Counted from the first letter of the stretch, positions 17,172 to 27,461 are shown. The stretch: DNA of 64,000 nucleotides from CAYZNE01 sp964461035 (GCA_964461035.1 CAYWRI010000003.1:1-64000); one strand, 5' to 3'. Translations and numbers: made by a program. The notes: generated by a model not told the origin, from the letters alone.

Positions 17172-18581
17172 TTATTTTTGGTTAAGAATTGTAATAATTC
17201 CTTTTTCAGCATCTAATTCAATTAACTCATTATTCTTTAATAGTTTTGTAGCATTTTTAACTTGAATGATGCAGGGTTTGTTTAATTCTCTTGCAATAAC
17301 TGCAGCATGACTTGTAATTCCACCATATTCAGATATTATTCCTGCAGCTCTTTCCATTGCTGAGATATACTCAACAGATGTTCCTGAAACAATCATAATA
17401 TTTTCTTTCTTAATTTTATCTAAATCTTCCAATTTATGAATTACAAAAACTTTACCTTTTGCTGTTCCTATTGAACCAATAATGCCTCTTAGCGTATTTT
17501 GAGCTTTAATCTTTTTCACATCCGTTTTAACATTCTCAATAATTTTAGATTTTATTTCATTAACTTTTAATTGAGCTTGTTTACTAGTGTAAATAAAATA
17601 ATTACCATTTTTAAAAATTGCAAAACAATATTTTTGTCTTTCAATAATAATATTTTTTATATTTGAATTGAGTTTTTGTAAATTCTCTATAATTTCGGTG
17701 TCAGTTAAAAATTTTAAATCATTCAAAGAAATATTTAACTTAGTACAAATCATCTTTCGAATGCTTAAACCTTGATAATTATGATAACTAATTTGTATTT
17801 CTCCTTCTTGACGAAGATGTGCAAACTCTGAAATTATATTTATCAGCTCAATTATTCTTTTTGGAGGATCTAATTCACTAATAATTTTATTTATTTCTTG
17901 TTTTCTTGTTTTAATCAAAGAAGAAAATTCGTTGATTTTATTTTCAACTTCATTTTTATAAAGTTCAGCTCGTCTTCTTAAATCTTTAATTGTCCATGGA
18001 GAATTATCAAACCACATCGGAATAAATGCCCACTTTTTCAAATGAAATTCAAAATTCGGTTTTTTTTGTAAAAGAAGATTTAGAAATCCCGATTCTTCTT
18101 TTTGAGTTCTAGTTAGTTTAATTGGGGCTGTAATAATACTGAACACTCTATTATATTTACTTTTATTGTTTATTTTTTTCTTTAAAAAACTTGATAATTC
18201 AGAACATAAAATATCATCAAAATAAATATCAATTGCCATTCCAAAAACAACTTCTTCATATAAACTCCAATATCGCTTAAATGACTCAATAAGATTATCT
18301 TCAGATAATTTATTATTAATTTTCTGAAGTTCTTCAGTATCTTTTTGTATTTGATTTTTTAAGTCATTGAGTTTGTTCTTTATAGTGCTTTGATTAAAGT
18401 TTTTACCAACATTATCTTTAATTCTTTGAAGTTCTTCTGCTGTTTGATATGCAATAGACGTATTATTTTTGAATTCAAGATACATTGGATTACAATCTTT
18501 TCCTTTTCTATACATTTTTGCAAAGATTGTCCAACTTAACAAACTTATTGTCCAAACTCCACAATGTTTCCAAGTCACCAT
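17172..18581 (-). CDS. PEP-utilising-enzyme phosphohistidine-domain protein
   Basis: A 469-residue protein. Residues about 365-469 are the swivelling phosphohistidine domain of PEP synthase and PPDK, with GGITSHAAVIARELNKPC and catalytic His at about 425. The first 350 residues are helical and do not show the ATP-grasp or the PEP-binding TIM barrel. It is therefore not a complete PEP synthase and may use a separate partner. A TATA-like ATATTTATATAG lies 22-35 nt before the start, suggesting a leaderless mRNA. Confidence 0.75.
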   Translation of the reverse strand: MVTWKHCGVWTISLLSWTIFAKMYRKGKDCNPMYLEFKNNTSIAYQTAEELQRIKDNVGKNFNQSTIKNKLNDLKNQIQKDTEELQKINNKLSEDNLIESFKRYWSLYEEVVFGMAIDIYFDDILCSELSSFLKKKINNKSKYNRVFSIITAPIKLTRTQKEESGFLNLLLQKKPNFEFHLKKWAFIPMWFDNSPWTIKDLRRRAELYKNEVENKINEFSSLIKTRKQEINKIISELDPPKRIIELINIISEFAHLRQEGEIQISYHNYQGLSIRKMICTKLNISLNDLKFLTDTEIIENLQKLNSNIKNIIIERQKYCFAIFKNGNYFIYTSKQAQLKVNEIKSKIIENVKTDVKKIKAQNTLRGIIGSIGTAKGKVFVIHKLEDLDKIKKENIMIVSGTSVEYISAMERAAGIISEYGGITSHAAVIARELNKPCIIQVKNATKLLKNNELIELDAEKGIITILNQK

Positions 18582-18748
18582 AATATTGTTATTTCTAATA
18601 TAAAACTATATAAATATTCTTATTAACTGGATAATATGATAGGTCTAGTATGATTAGAATTCATAAACAATTTTTATTTTATCCTTAACTCTGTTTTGTT
18701 ATCACTAAATAATAAAAACTTTATAAATTAATTATTACTTCTGAAAAT

Positions 18749-21700
18749 ATGACTGTTTTTAGTGAGTTAGATGAAATTGAGCCAGGTGAACGTAAGCTGG
18801 GTGAAAGTGTGCTGGCTGAAAATGAAATGGGTGATAGATTAGCTTTGTTTGAAAAAGGACTTCAGAAAGCAGGTGCTTATGGATTATATGCTAATCTATT
18901 TAGAAATAATTTATTTGGTAGAATCGCACATTTATTTTTAGAACCTATTGACTCGGATTCGAACGAAACATTTCCTGAGCAAGTTCTTGAAGACAAAATT
19001 AACAAAATATTAATTTATGAAAATTCTGATGCTGAATTAGATACAGAAGTGCTAATTAAAAATTATTTATTTGAAGATTTAAGTGAAACAGATATTAAAG
19101 TTATAGATCTTCTTTATAATCTTCAATACAATTTAACTAACTTTTTTTATATACAAAATAGTGAGAATTATGCAAATTTGATGGTGCGATTGGAGGATCG
19201 ATTTCAACTTCTCGAATCTATATTAGTTCATATGCCTGATTATTATCAAAATTTGCCTTTAATAAAATTTGAATCAGAATGGAATCATTATTTAGATTTC
19301 AACAAGGAAATTATTGGAAAAAGACTTCAATTTAAAGAAAAAAGTATTAAATTAATAAGTAAGTCTAGAGAAATTTTAGATCAAAATGATGAAATGCAAA
19401 AGTATTTTCAGAAATTTGACCCGAAAGGAATTGCAAAGACATTAATTGAAAATAATGAAATAAAACAATTAATTAAATGTGCATCTTCTAATTTTAATGA
19501 GCAGGATCATTATTTTTGGATAAATATTCTTTTTAAAAATATAACTTTTCAAAAAATTATGGAAATCTTACCTTTTAAAGATTATGAAGATCAAATAACT
19601 CAACTAGCAAAGATTTTAAATCATGGAAATTCAGATAAGATAGAACGAGAAATTCAAATTAAATATCTTTCTTTTTTAGGAAATAAAAATATTGCTGGAA
19701 GACATTTATTTCAGTTGCAAAAAAATATTAGTTCAGATGAACAATTTGGTGTTAATGATAGATTAAGTTCCAATCTTGATACAATTGCAAGTTTTTTTTA
19801 CAATAATGATAACTATTCAAATTTTACTTCAGATTTATCAAATCCTGCTAATTTTTTATTGGTAAATAAACTAAAAGAAGTTTCTTCAGGTCATATTAAT
19901 GCAATATTGTATTATGCAAAACCTGAGAACATATCGCAATTAACTGAACTTTTTATAAATTTAAATGAAGGCATAGCAAATAATTTAAATGAAGTTTATG
20001 AAAATTTTAAAGACTTATTTCCTCACATATTTGAGCCCTTGAAAGGTTTAGATACAAATCGTAAAGACCACAAGATTATTAATTTGAATTATGGTGAGGA
20101 AGGTTTGCAAAATCACTTTTTACGAGATAATGATGAACAAGGATATTTTCAATTATTAACCCCTTTGAATTATCCTTTAAGTATAATGAGTTCTAGTAAA
20201 CATGAACTGATTCTAGAACAGTTTAAAGTTTCTAATGCTGCAGAATATGTAACAACATTTTCTCAATATTCAAAAGAGATTACAATTATTACCAAAACAC
20301 CGTTTCTTTTTAATTATTTTACTCAAATAAATGAGTCTGAAACAAGCGAACAAATATTAAATTTATTTCCTAAAAAACAGAATAAAGTAGATGTAGATAA
20401 TTTAACAGAAATAATTCAAAGCATAACAACTTATTCAGATCAACAAAATATTCATGAACTTTGTAAATATTTACAAATTAGTTCATACAGGGAACTTGCA
20501 TCAAAACCTAAACAATCAATAATCAATTTTATTGAATTATTTCAAAAATTGGATGATGTTAAATTTAATAATTTGACAATAAATCTAAATCAGGATGAAA
20601 TATTGAATTTATTTGATGTAATGAAAAATCAATTAGATCAAGAAGGAAGATTTATTTCGCACGAATTATCGTATAAATCAATTATAAAAAATCTTGTTGA
20701 CTCACTTGATTTAGATTCATATCAAAGAAACCCTGATTTATCACCAATTTTGTTAAAATGTATCACAAGTGAAAACTATAATAAGCTCAATTTAATTGAA
20801 TTGACTAAATTAATTAATTCACAAGAAGATACTTTAGAACTTAATTTGGTTTCAGAATTATTAAATATAACTAAGGGGGTTTTAAGTAATAATTTATATG
20901 AGCGACTAAAAAAATCTAATGATTTTTCTAAAACAAAATTCGAATGGAATAAAATAAGAAATGAATTTCGACAAGGACATTTTAATATTAATGATCCTTT
21001 ACATGTAGATTTAGAATATATAACTTTTTGCGATATTGTAACAGCAGATACAAAAACTGAAACAATCTCAAATAATATTCTTTATCAAAGTGTAATTAAA
21101 TCCGAATCGTTAGATGGTTTCTTAATAGAAGATGAACTAGAATTAAGAGCACTTGTATATGAGGGAAGCTTATTAAGAAAGTATATTGAACAAGTTCAAA
21201 TAAGTTCGAAAGAACAAAATAGAGAATTATGGATTGTTCCTAATCTAAGCTATGGATTAATGCCTGTTCTTGCGATAAGTAATTTTTTAGATGAAAATAA
21301 TATACCTCTAATGAAAGATGTTAAAGTAGGTTCAACCCAATGTCATGATAATCCTTATTATGTTAAAGAAAATTTATTCGGTCACTATACTTCAACAATT
21401 ATTAACAATCAACCAAATATTTTAATAGTTGATGGAACAAACCATTTAGTATCAAGAGAAGAAAAAAATCCTAGATATCCTGATGCACATCAAGGGTATT
21501 TGAATTATATGATGTTGTTAAATATTTTAATTAATCCTAGTCTTAGACTTGATTGTGAATTTGCAAATGAATATAATTACCTTTTTAATCATCCTGAATT
21601 AAAAAATTGCGAAAAACATCTTCAAATTAAACAAGCTAATTTTATGGAACAGAAATCAAACTACACATTTCATTTTTGGAATACTGCTAATATGAACTTA

Positions 21701-21982
21701 AGTTTAAGACGAGAAAGACAGGAAATTGAAGTAATAGAACCTTATGATGTTTTTCAAGAAAATTCACCTAAATTTATTTTTTGTTGTGTTGGAGTTTTGC
21801 ATGATCAGCTAGAAGAAAAATTGAAAGAAGAGTTTGAAAAAAATAATTTAACTCATCAGCCTGCATTTTTTGATGATGATTCTAGAATCACGAGCATGAT
21901 TCTTGGTTTTAATAATTTTGGACTTACGAAAAAGCAAAGATTCGAATCCATACTTCAAAAATTTCAAAATGAATATGAATAA
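18749..21982 (+). CDS. 1077-residue orphan protein
   Basis: A very large, mainly alpha-helical soluble protein of 1077 residues without signal peptide or membrane helices. The first 800 residues have repeat-like helical pairs rich in Leu, Asn and Ile. The last 270 look alpha/beta. LWIVPNLSYGLMPVLAIS, then DVKVGSTQ and NILIVDGTNHL, recall the strand order of phosphoribosyltransferases (compare hhhhDD at the PRPP loop), but the second acidic residue is missing. TTTATAAA at 18720-18727 gives leaderless spacing. No family is recognised. Confidence 0.75.
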   Translation: MTVFSELDEIEPGERKLGESVLAENEMGDRLALFEKGLQKAGAYGLYANLFRNNLFGRIAHLFLEPIDSDSNETFPEQVLEDKINKILIYENSDAELDTEVLIKNYLFEDLSETDIKVIDLLYNLQYNLTNFFYIQNSENYANLMVRLEDRFQLLESILVHMPDYYQNLPLIKFESEWNHYLDFNKEIIGKRLQFKEKSIKLISKSREILDQNDEMQKYFQKFDPKGIAKTLIENNEIKQLIKCASSNFNEQDHYFWINILFKNITFQKIMEILPFKDYEDQITQLAKILNHGNSDKIEREIQIKYLSFLGNKNIAGRHLFQLQKNISSDEQFGVNDRLSSNLDTIASFFYNNDNYSNFTSDLSNPANFLLVNKLKEVSSGHINAILYYAKPENISQLTELFINLNEGIANNLNEVYENFKDLFPHIFEPLKGLDTNRKDHKIINLNYGEEGLQNHFLRDNDEQGYFQLLTPLNYPLSIMSSSKHELILEQFKVSNAAEYVTTFSQYSKEITIITKTPFLFNYFTQINESETSEQILNLFPKKQNKVDVDNLTEIIQSITTYSDQQNIHELCKYLQISSYRELASKPKQSIINFIELFQKLDDVKFNNLTINLNQDEILNLFDVMKNQLDQEGRFISHELSYKSIIKNLVDSLDLDSYQRNPDLSPILLKCITSENYNKLNLIELTKLINSQEDTLELNLVSELLNITKGVLSNNLYERLKKSNDFSKTKFEWNKIRNEFRQGHFNINDPLHVDLEYITFCDIVTADTKTETISNNILYQSVIKSESLDGFLIEDELELRALVYEGSLLRKYIEQVQISSKEQNRELWIVPNLSYGLMPVLAISNFLDENNIPLMKDVKVGSTQCHDNPYYVKENLFGHYTSTIINNQPNILIVDGTNHLVSREEKNPRYPDAHQGYLNYMMLLNILINPSLRLDCEFANEYNYLFNHPELKNCEKHLQIKQANFMEQKSNYTFHFWNTANMNLSLRRERQEIEVIEPYDVFQENSPKFIFCCVGVLHDQLEEKLKEEFEKNNLTHQPAFFDDDSRITSMILGFNNFGLTKKQRFESILQKFQNEYE

Positions 21983-22278
21983 AGTCTTCTTAATTAAATT
22001 TTTAACAAAACAGAACCTTTTTAAATACCCTGATATTCGCTATTTCATCGAACATTAATATTTTAGTGATGTTAGAATTATTAATTGGTCATCTTAACGA
22101 TGTCAATTATGTAAACAGTACCTGAGAAGAATGCTTTTGTTGTATACATACCATTTATGCTGTATGCAAAATTCTAAAAAAGTGTTTGACTAAAAGGTAT
22201 ATTTCAATATTCATCAACATGGATTAATATCAACCAATTATTTATTGGTGTATTTATTAAAATGTGTGTGTATAAAAA

Positions 22279-23253
22279 ATGAAGAAAGTAAATCCGAGAC
22301 ATGGAAGTATGCAGGTTTGGCCAAGGAAAAGAGCCAAAAGAGAACAACCTAGAATTAGATCTAGACCTGTTGTTAAAGAAGCTGTTCCTATTGGGTTTGC
22401 AGGATATAAAGTCGGCATGACTCATGTTCAAGCAATTGATGCATACAAAAATTCTATTACAAAAGGTCAAGAGATTAGTGTTCCTGTAACAATTATTGAA
22501 TGTCCTCCTTTAAGAATACATTCTTTAAGATGTTATGTTTCAAAAGGTTACGGGTTTGAAATTGCCAATGAAATCTTTTTCAAAGGCACCAAATATACCT
22601 CAAGACGCGTTACCTTCAAAGTATCTTCTCCTGATAAACTTGATAATCTAAATCTTTCTGATTATCATCATTTTTCAATAACTCTTTCTACTCAACCTAA
22701 TTTAACTGGTTTAAAAAAAACTCCTGAAATATTTGAGTTACCAGTTGGTGGAAGTAATGAGGATGTAATTAACTTTGTTAAGGAAAATAAAGAGAAAGAC
22801 ATTAAAGTTTCTGAAATATTAAAAGAAGGAGACATTGTTGATTTTCATGCTATCACTAAAGGAAAAGGTTATCAGGGTTCAGTAAAAAGATTTGGTATTG
22901 GATTAAAAAGTCATAAATCAGAAAAAGGACAAAGAGCTCCAGGTTCAATTTCTGGAGGATGGGTTGCACAAGGTCATATGATGTGGAGAGTTGCTTTTCC
23001 CGGTCAAATGGGGTATCATCAAAGAACTCAATATAATTCACAAGTATTCAAAATGTCAGATAAACCTGAAGAGATTAATCCTTCAGGAGATTTTGTTAGA
23101 TATGGAAAAGTAAAATCAGATTATATTTTAGTTGCTGGTTCTGTTCCAGGACCTAAAAAAAGATTTGTTGTATTTACAAAAGCAATTAGGCCAACAAAAA
23201 TCATAAGACCTGTTCCAACAATTTCAGAAATAAGTTTAGCTTCACAACAATAA
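22279..23253 (+). CDS. rpl3: Ribosomal protein uL3
   Basis: A 324-residue archaeal uL3, the first gene of the S10/spc run. Signatures include an archaeal N-terminus (RHGSMQVWPRKRAKRE), GFAGYKVGMTH, and the peptidyl-transferase-centre loop AHGMM-like segment GGWVAQGHMMWRVAFPGQMG. The start at 22279 gives the standard N-terminus. TATA-like sequence lies near 22250-22260. It is followed by a 50-nt gap to uL4. Confidence 0.95.
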   Translation: MKKVNPRHGSMQVWPRKRAKREQPRIRSRPVVKEAVPIGFAGYKVGMTHVQAIDAYKNSITKGQEISVPVTIIECPPLRIHSLRCYVSKGYGFEIANEIFFKGTKYTSRRVTFKVSSPDKLDNLNLSDYHHFSITLSTQPNLTGLKKTPEIFELPVGGSNEDVINFVKENKEKDIKVSEILKEGDIVDFHAITKGKGYQGSVKRFGIGLKSHKSEKGQRAPGSISGGWVAQGHMMWRVAFPGQMGYHQRTQYNSQVFKMSDKPEEINPSGDFVRYGKVKSDYILVAGSVPGPKKRFVVFTKAIRPTKIIRPVPTISEISLASQQ

Positions 23254-23303
23254 ACCATAATTACACTAATTGATAATAAACTAACTATATAATAAAAGAA
23301 AAA

Positions 23304-24440
23304 ATGAAATTAAAAATATTTGATGCAAAAGGAAATGAAAAAGGGGATGTGGTAATTCCTGCTCAGTTTTCAGAATTATACCGACCTGATTTAATTAAGA
23401 AAGCAGTATTGGTTATTCAAAATAATAGGAGACAACCTTATGGTGCAGATCAAAGAGCCGGTAAAAAACATAGTGCTTTTGTTTCAAAAAGAAGACATGC
23501 TTATAGAGGAACTTATGGTATAGGACAATCAAGAACTCCTCGAAAAGTTTTAAGTTCAAGAGGAACCAGATTTAATTGGGTTGGAGCTTTTGCACCGCAA
23601 ACAGTTGGTGGAAGAAAAGCTCATTCTCCTAAAGCAGATAAGATTTGGACTCAAAATATTAATAAAAAAGAAAATATGAAAGCTATTCGTTCTGCACTTT
23701 CAATGGTTTTCAATCTTGAATTAGTTAAACAGAGAAATACTAATGTTCCTAAAAATTATCCTTTTATTATTGCAGATGATTTTAATGCAATTGCAAAAAC
23801 ATCTGATCTTAAAGAATCTCTTAACCAAGTAGGATTTAAAGAAGAATTAATGAGAATTGCTATTCGTAAAATTCGTTCAGGGATTGGTAAATTAAGAGGA
23901 AGAAAATATCAATCAAAAAGTTCAATATTGTTTGTTGTTGCAGATGATTGTAAATTGTTAAATGCTGTATCAAACTTAAATGGTGTTGATATTGTTAATG
24001 TTCATAATTTAAATGCAGAGCTTTTAGCTCCTGGAACTCATGCGGGAAGAATTGCATTATTCACAGAATCTGCAATTAAATTAATTGATAAGAAAAAACT
24101 TTACACTTTAGAATCACTTCCTAAAATTGATTCAGATAATGAACAAGGTAAAGAAGATAAAAAAGTTAAGAAGAAGAAACCCGAAGTTGATAAAAGAAAA
24201 TTGAGAAGAGAAAAAAGGAAAGAAAAACTTGCTAAAAATAAAGACAAACCAAAACTTTCAAAATCTAAAAAAACAAAAGTTAAAGAACCAAAAAAAGTTA
24301 AGATTAAACCTACCAATAATAAAACTAATTCAAAAGAATCTACTGACTCTGTTAAACCTTCAAAAACAGAAAAAGAATCAATAAATAAAATTCAAAAAGG
24401 CAAAGGTAAAAATGATAATAAAACACCCGATATCAACTGA
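23304..24440 (+). CDS. rpl4: Ribosomal protein uL4 with long basic C-terminal tail
   Basis: A 378-residue uL4. The conserved loop is present (QGAD-type RQPYGADQRAGKKHS, then FVSKRRHAYRGTYGIG). The folded core ends near residue 275. About 100 further residues are almost entirely Lys, Ser, Glu, Asn and Thr, far beyond the usual archaeal length of about 255. The tail-coding DNA runs 29 nt into the uL23 gene. Confidence 0.95.
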   Translation: MKLKIFDAKGNEKGDVVIPAQFSELYRPDLIKKAVLVIQNNRRQPYGADQRAGKKHSAFVSKRRHAYRGTYGIGQSRTPRKVLSSRGTRFNWVGAFAPQTVGGRKAHSPKADKIWTQNINKKENMKAIRSALSMVFNLELVKQRNTNVPKNYPFIIADDFNAIAKTSDLKESLNQVGFKEELMRIAIRKIRSGIGKLRGRKYQSKSSILFVVADDCKLLNAVSNLNGVDIVNVHNLNAELLAPGTHAGRIALFTESAIKLIDKKKLYTLESLPKIDSDNEQGKEDKKVKKKKPEVDKRKLRREKRKEKLAKNKDKPKLSKSKKTKVKEPKKVKIKPTNNKTNSKESTDSVKPSKTEKESINKIQKGKGKNDNKTPDIN

Positions 24441-24660
24441 AAAAGCGATAAGATTGTTAAATGAAGAGAATAAATTAATCTTTATAGTGGATCGGAAATC
24501 AAAGAAAAATGAAATTGCTATTGAGCTAGAGAAAATGTTTGATGCAAAAGTTGAACAAATAAGAACTCTTATCGATAGAAAAGGAAATAAAAAAGCATAT
24601 GTTCGTTTTACAGCAGAAACTCCTGCTTTAGACATAGCTACAAAATTAGGATTATTATAA
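24412..24660 (+). CDS. rpl23: Ribosomal protein uL23
   Basis: An 82-residue uL23 from the rim of the exit tunnel, docking site for SRP and other nascent-chain factors. MIIKHPISTEKAIRLL and KVEQIRTLIDRKGNKKAYVRF are diagnostic. The start lies inside the end of uL4 in another reading frame (29-nt overlap), so translational coupling is likely. Confidence 0.95.
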   Translation: MIIKHPISTEKAIRLLNEENKLIFIVDRKSKKNEIAIELEKMFDAKVEQIRTLIDRKGNKKAYVRFTAETPALDIATKLGLL

Positions 24661-24669
24661 GGTGTTAAA

Positions 24670-25377
24670 TTGGGTAAAAGAATAATTCAACAAGCAAGAG
24701 GAAAAGGAGGTCCAAGATATGTTGCACACTCCTTTAGACATAAAGGTCCTGCTAAAGTGTTGAATAAAGAAACTGAAGGAATAGTTGTTGACATAATTAG
24801 TTGTCCAGGTCATTCAGCTCCACTTGCAGTATTAAAATATCCTGAATTAAATTCATATGGTTTGATAATTGCTCCGGAAGGATTGCAAGTTAATCAAATA
24901 ATAAAAATAAGTAAAACTGCTGAAGTAAGTATTGGTAATACATTACCCTTGAACTTGATTCCTGAAGGCGTAGTTATTTATAATATTGAAGGTGTTCCTG
25001 GTGATGGCGGTCGTTTTGTTAGAGCTTCGGGTGTTGGTGCAAGAATAATCACAAAAACTCCAACAAAAATTGTTATTGAATTACCTTCAAAAAAGAAAAA
25101 AGAATTTCATCCTAATTGCAGAGCTACAATTGGTAATGTTGCGGGTTCAGGAAGAGTTGAAAAACCTTTTTTCAAAGCAGGAAGAAAGTTTTATGCTATG
25201 CGTGCTAAAAATAAGCTTTGGCCTATAGTTTCAGGTGGAGCAATGAATGCAGTTGATCACCCATTTGGTAATAAAAGGTCTAGTAGAAAAGCAAAAGCAA
25301 AACCTGTACCTAAAAATGCACCGCCTGGAAGAAAAGTTGGTATGTTAAGACCAAAACATACTGGAAGAAATAAGTAG
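24670..25377 (+). CDS. rpl2: Ribosomal protein uL2
   Basis: A 235-residue uL2 with the essential GGAMNAVDHPFG box near the C-terminus and archaeal N-terminus GKRIIQQARGKGGPRY. The start codon is TTG at 24670, decided by the Shine-Dalgarno AAGGTG placed 6-12 nt upstream and by the conserved N-terminal alignment. It lies 9 nt after uL23. Confidence 0.95.
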   Translation: MGKRIIQQARGKGGPRYVAHSFRHKGPAKVLNKETEGIVVDIISCPGHSAPLAVLKYPELNSYGLIIAPEGLQVNQIIKISKTAEVSIGNTLPLNLIPEGVVIYNIEGVPGDGGRFVRASGVGARIITKTPTKIVIELPSKKKKEFHPNCRATIGNVAGSGRVEKPFFKAGRKFYAMRAKNKLWPIVSGGAMNAVDHPFGNKRSSRKAKAKPVPKNAPPGRKVGMLRPKHTGRNK

Positions 25378-25400
25378 TTCAATAATAAAGGTTGTAAAAG

Positions 25401-25772
25401 ATGACTAAAAAAATATTCAATTATCGTGGAAAAACAATGGAAGAACTTAAAGAGATGTCTTTAAATCAGCTTGCAGAAGTTTTTACTTCCAGAGTTAGGA
25501 GAAAAATAAAAAGAGGTTTTTCAGAACCCAAAAAAATATTCCTAAAAAAAGTAGACTCAAAAAATGTTATTAAAACTCATCATAGAACTGTTCCAATTCT
25601 TCCCAAAATGATTGGAAAAACAATTAAAGTTTATAATGGTAAATCATTTATAGAAATTATTATAATTCCTGAGATGGTTGGTCATGTACTTGGCGAATTC
25701 GCATTTTCAAGAAGACAGGCAGGACATTCCAAAGCAGGAGTCGGCGATAAAAAAACAAAAAATAAAAGATAA
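25401..25772 (+). CDS. rps19: Ribosomal protein uS19
   Basis: A 123-residue uS19 of the small-subunit head. It has the archaeal/eukaryal extension with RGKTMEELKEMS, the core RTVPILPKMIGKTIKVYNGK and the end GEFAFSRRQAGHSKAGVGDKK. It lies in the standard place between uL2 and uL22. Confidence 0.95.
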   Translation: MTKKIFNYRGKTMEELKEMSLNQLAEVFTSRVRRKIKRGFSEPKKIFLKKVDSKNVIKTHHRTVPILPKMIGKTIKVYNGKSFIEIIIIPEMVGHVLGEFAFSRRQAGHSKAGVGDKKTKNKR

Positions 25773-25783
25773 TTAACGATACT

Positions 25784-26518
25784 ATGGCAGCATACAATTA
25801 TTCAATAAAAGAACTGAAAGAGAACATGGCAAGAGCTGTTGCTAGAGACGCAGGTGTTTCTACAAAGTATGCTATTGAAACTGTTCATTTTTTAAAAAAT
25901 AGAACAACTGCTCAAGCAAAAGCATATTTAGACAAAGTTATTGCTAAAAAAGCAGCAATTCCTTTCAGAAGATTTACTAATGGTGTAGGACATAGAAAAG
26001 GACCTAATATGGCTGCAGGAAGATATCCTAGAAAATTATCTTTAGAACTTATAAGACTAATAAAAAACGTAGAAGCTAATGCTTCAATGAAAGGTCTTGG
26101 TGATAACTTAAAAATCATATATTTTATTGCAAACAAAGCAGCAGTTCCTATGAGATATGGTCGACATCCTAGACGAGAAACAAAGAGAACTCACATTGAA
26201 ATAATTGTTGAAGAAGTTGAAGAGAAAAGAGTTAAATCTTCCAAAAAGGCAGATTCTAAATCTAAAAAACCAACTTCGGCAGTTGAGCAAGATAAAAAAA
26301 ATGTTAAAAAAATAACTCCTAATAAATCTGATAAAGTTATAGAAACATCAGAAAAGAATATTAATGTTGATACAATTACTAAAGATAGTAAATCAAATAA
26401 TTCAAAAGAAGTTGAAAATAAATTAAAATCAGAAGAAACAAAACCTTTAGAAGAACCTGAAGATTCTGATAATGCAAAAATGAAATCAACTCCTAAAGAG
26501 GAATCAAAAAATGATTGA
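25784..26518 (+). CDS. rpl22: Ribosomal protein uL22 with disordered tail
   Basis: A 244-residue uL22. Residues 1-150 are the conserved tunnel-lining protein (KENMARAVARDAGVSTKYA and RRETKRTHIEII). The remaining 94 residues are low-complexity, first Lys/Ser then Glu/Asn rich, and absent from typical archaeal uL22 of about 150 residues. The stop overlaps the uS3 start by 8 nt. Confidence 0.95.
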   Translation: MAAYNYSIKELKENMARAVARDAGVSTKYAIETVHFLKNRTTAQAKAYLDKVIAKKAAIPFRRFTNGVGHRKGPNMAAGRYPRKLSLELIRLIKNVEANASMKGLGDNLKIIYFIANKAAVPMRYGRHPRRETKRTHIEIIVEEVEEKRVKSSKKADSKSKKPTSAVEQDKKNVKKITPNKSDKVIETSEKNINVDTITKDSKSNNSKEVENKLKSEETKPLEEPEDSDNAKMKSTPKEESKND

Positions 26519-27461
26519 GAGAAAATTTATTGCTCAAAACCTGAAAGAGTATGCAATAAAACAATTCATTGCAACCAAATTAAGTAGAGTTGGATTGAGT
26601 GATATAAAACTTAAAAGAACCCCCTTAGGAGATAAAATAGTAATAAGTACACTTAGACCGGGATTAGTTGTCGGTAGAGCAGGCTCAACCATAAATATGC
26701 TTACAGAAAAATTAAAAGAAGAATTCAAACTTAATAATCCTCAAATAGAACTTGAAGAAGTTAAAGATCCTTATAAAGATGCAGATATTGTTGTAGAAAC
26801 AATAGTAAATTCACTAGAAAGATTTGGCTCTAAAAGATTTAAAGGTGTAGGTCACAAAGTAATTAGTGCTGTAATTAAATCAGGAGCATTAGGTGTTGAA
26901 ATTTTAATAAGTGGTAAAGTTCCTAGTTCAAGAGCAAAAACTTGGAGATTTTATCAAGGTTATTTAAAAAAATGTGGTGACATATCCGTTAGTGGTGTAA
27001 ATAAGGCACAGGGATTTGCTCGATTAAAGTCAGGTGTTGTAGGAGTTCAAGTAAGTATATTACCTGCAGATGTTGTTTTGCCTGATTCCATAAAAATTAA
27101 AGATGCTATTACTGAAGTTGTTGAAGAAGTAGCTGAAACTAAATTAAGTGATGCTCAAAAAGCAATACTTACTAAATTAGAATCAGAGAATAAGATTGTG
27201 GATAAAAAAGATAAATCATCTTCAAAATCAAAATCAAAATCTAAACCTAAGAAAAAAAAGACTCAAGATATTTCAGAAAAAAAATCTAAACCTAAGAAAA
27301 AATCTACAGACTCTAAAAACTCAATCGAAGAAAATTCAAATAAAAATAAAAAGGTTAATACAGATAAAGAAGTCAAAGAAGATAATACTCCAAAAAATGA
27401 TACAAAAGAGATTGAAGAAAAAAATAAAATTAAAACTGAAGATGTTGACAAAAAGGAGTAA
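26511..27461 (+). CDS. rps3: Ribosomal protein uS3 with disordered tail
   Basis: A 316-residue uS3. A KH domain with GLVVGRAGSTI (51-61) and the C-terminal domain with GVVGVQVSILP end near residue 230. An 86-residue Lys/Ser/Asp/Glu tail follows. uS3 is at the mRNA entry channel. The ATG at 26511 lies within the end of uL22. AAGGAG at its own 3' end is the ribosome-binding site for uL29. Confidence 0.95.
   Translation: MIERKFIAQNLKEYAIKQFIATKLSRVGLSDIKLKRTPLGDKIVISTLRPGLVVGRAGSTINMLTEKLKEEFKLNNPQIELEEVKDPYKDADIVVETIVNSLERFGSKRFKGVGHKVISAVIKSGALGVEILISGKVPSSRAKTWRFYQGYLKKCGDISVSGVNKAQGFARLKSGVVGVQVSILPADVVLPDSIKIKDAITEVVEEVAETKLSDAQKAILTKLESENKIVDKKDKSSSKSKSKSKPKKKKTQDISEKKSKPKKKSTDSKNSIEENSNKNKKVNTDKEVKEDNTPKNDTKEIEEKNKIKTEDVDKKE

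Noticed and set aside
22069..22125. 18-codon frame upstream of uL3
   Set aside because: ATG to TGA is intact, but there is no Shine-Dalgarno and the nearest TATA-like box is about 45 nt away. A box C-like GTGATGT and a CTGA are present but without a terminal stem or D'/C' boxes, so a C/D RNA was not called either.
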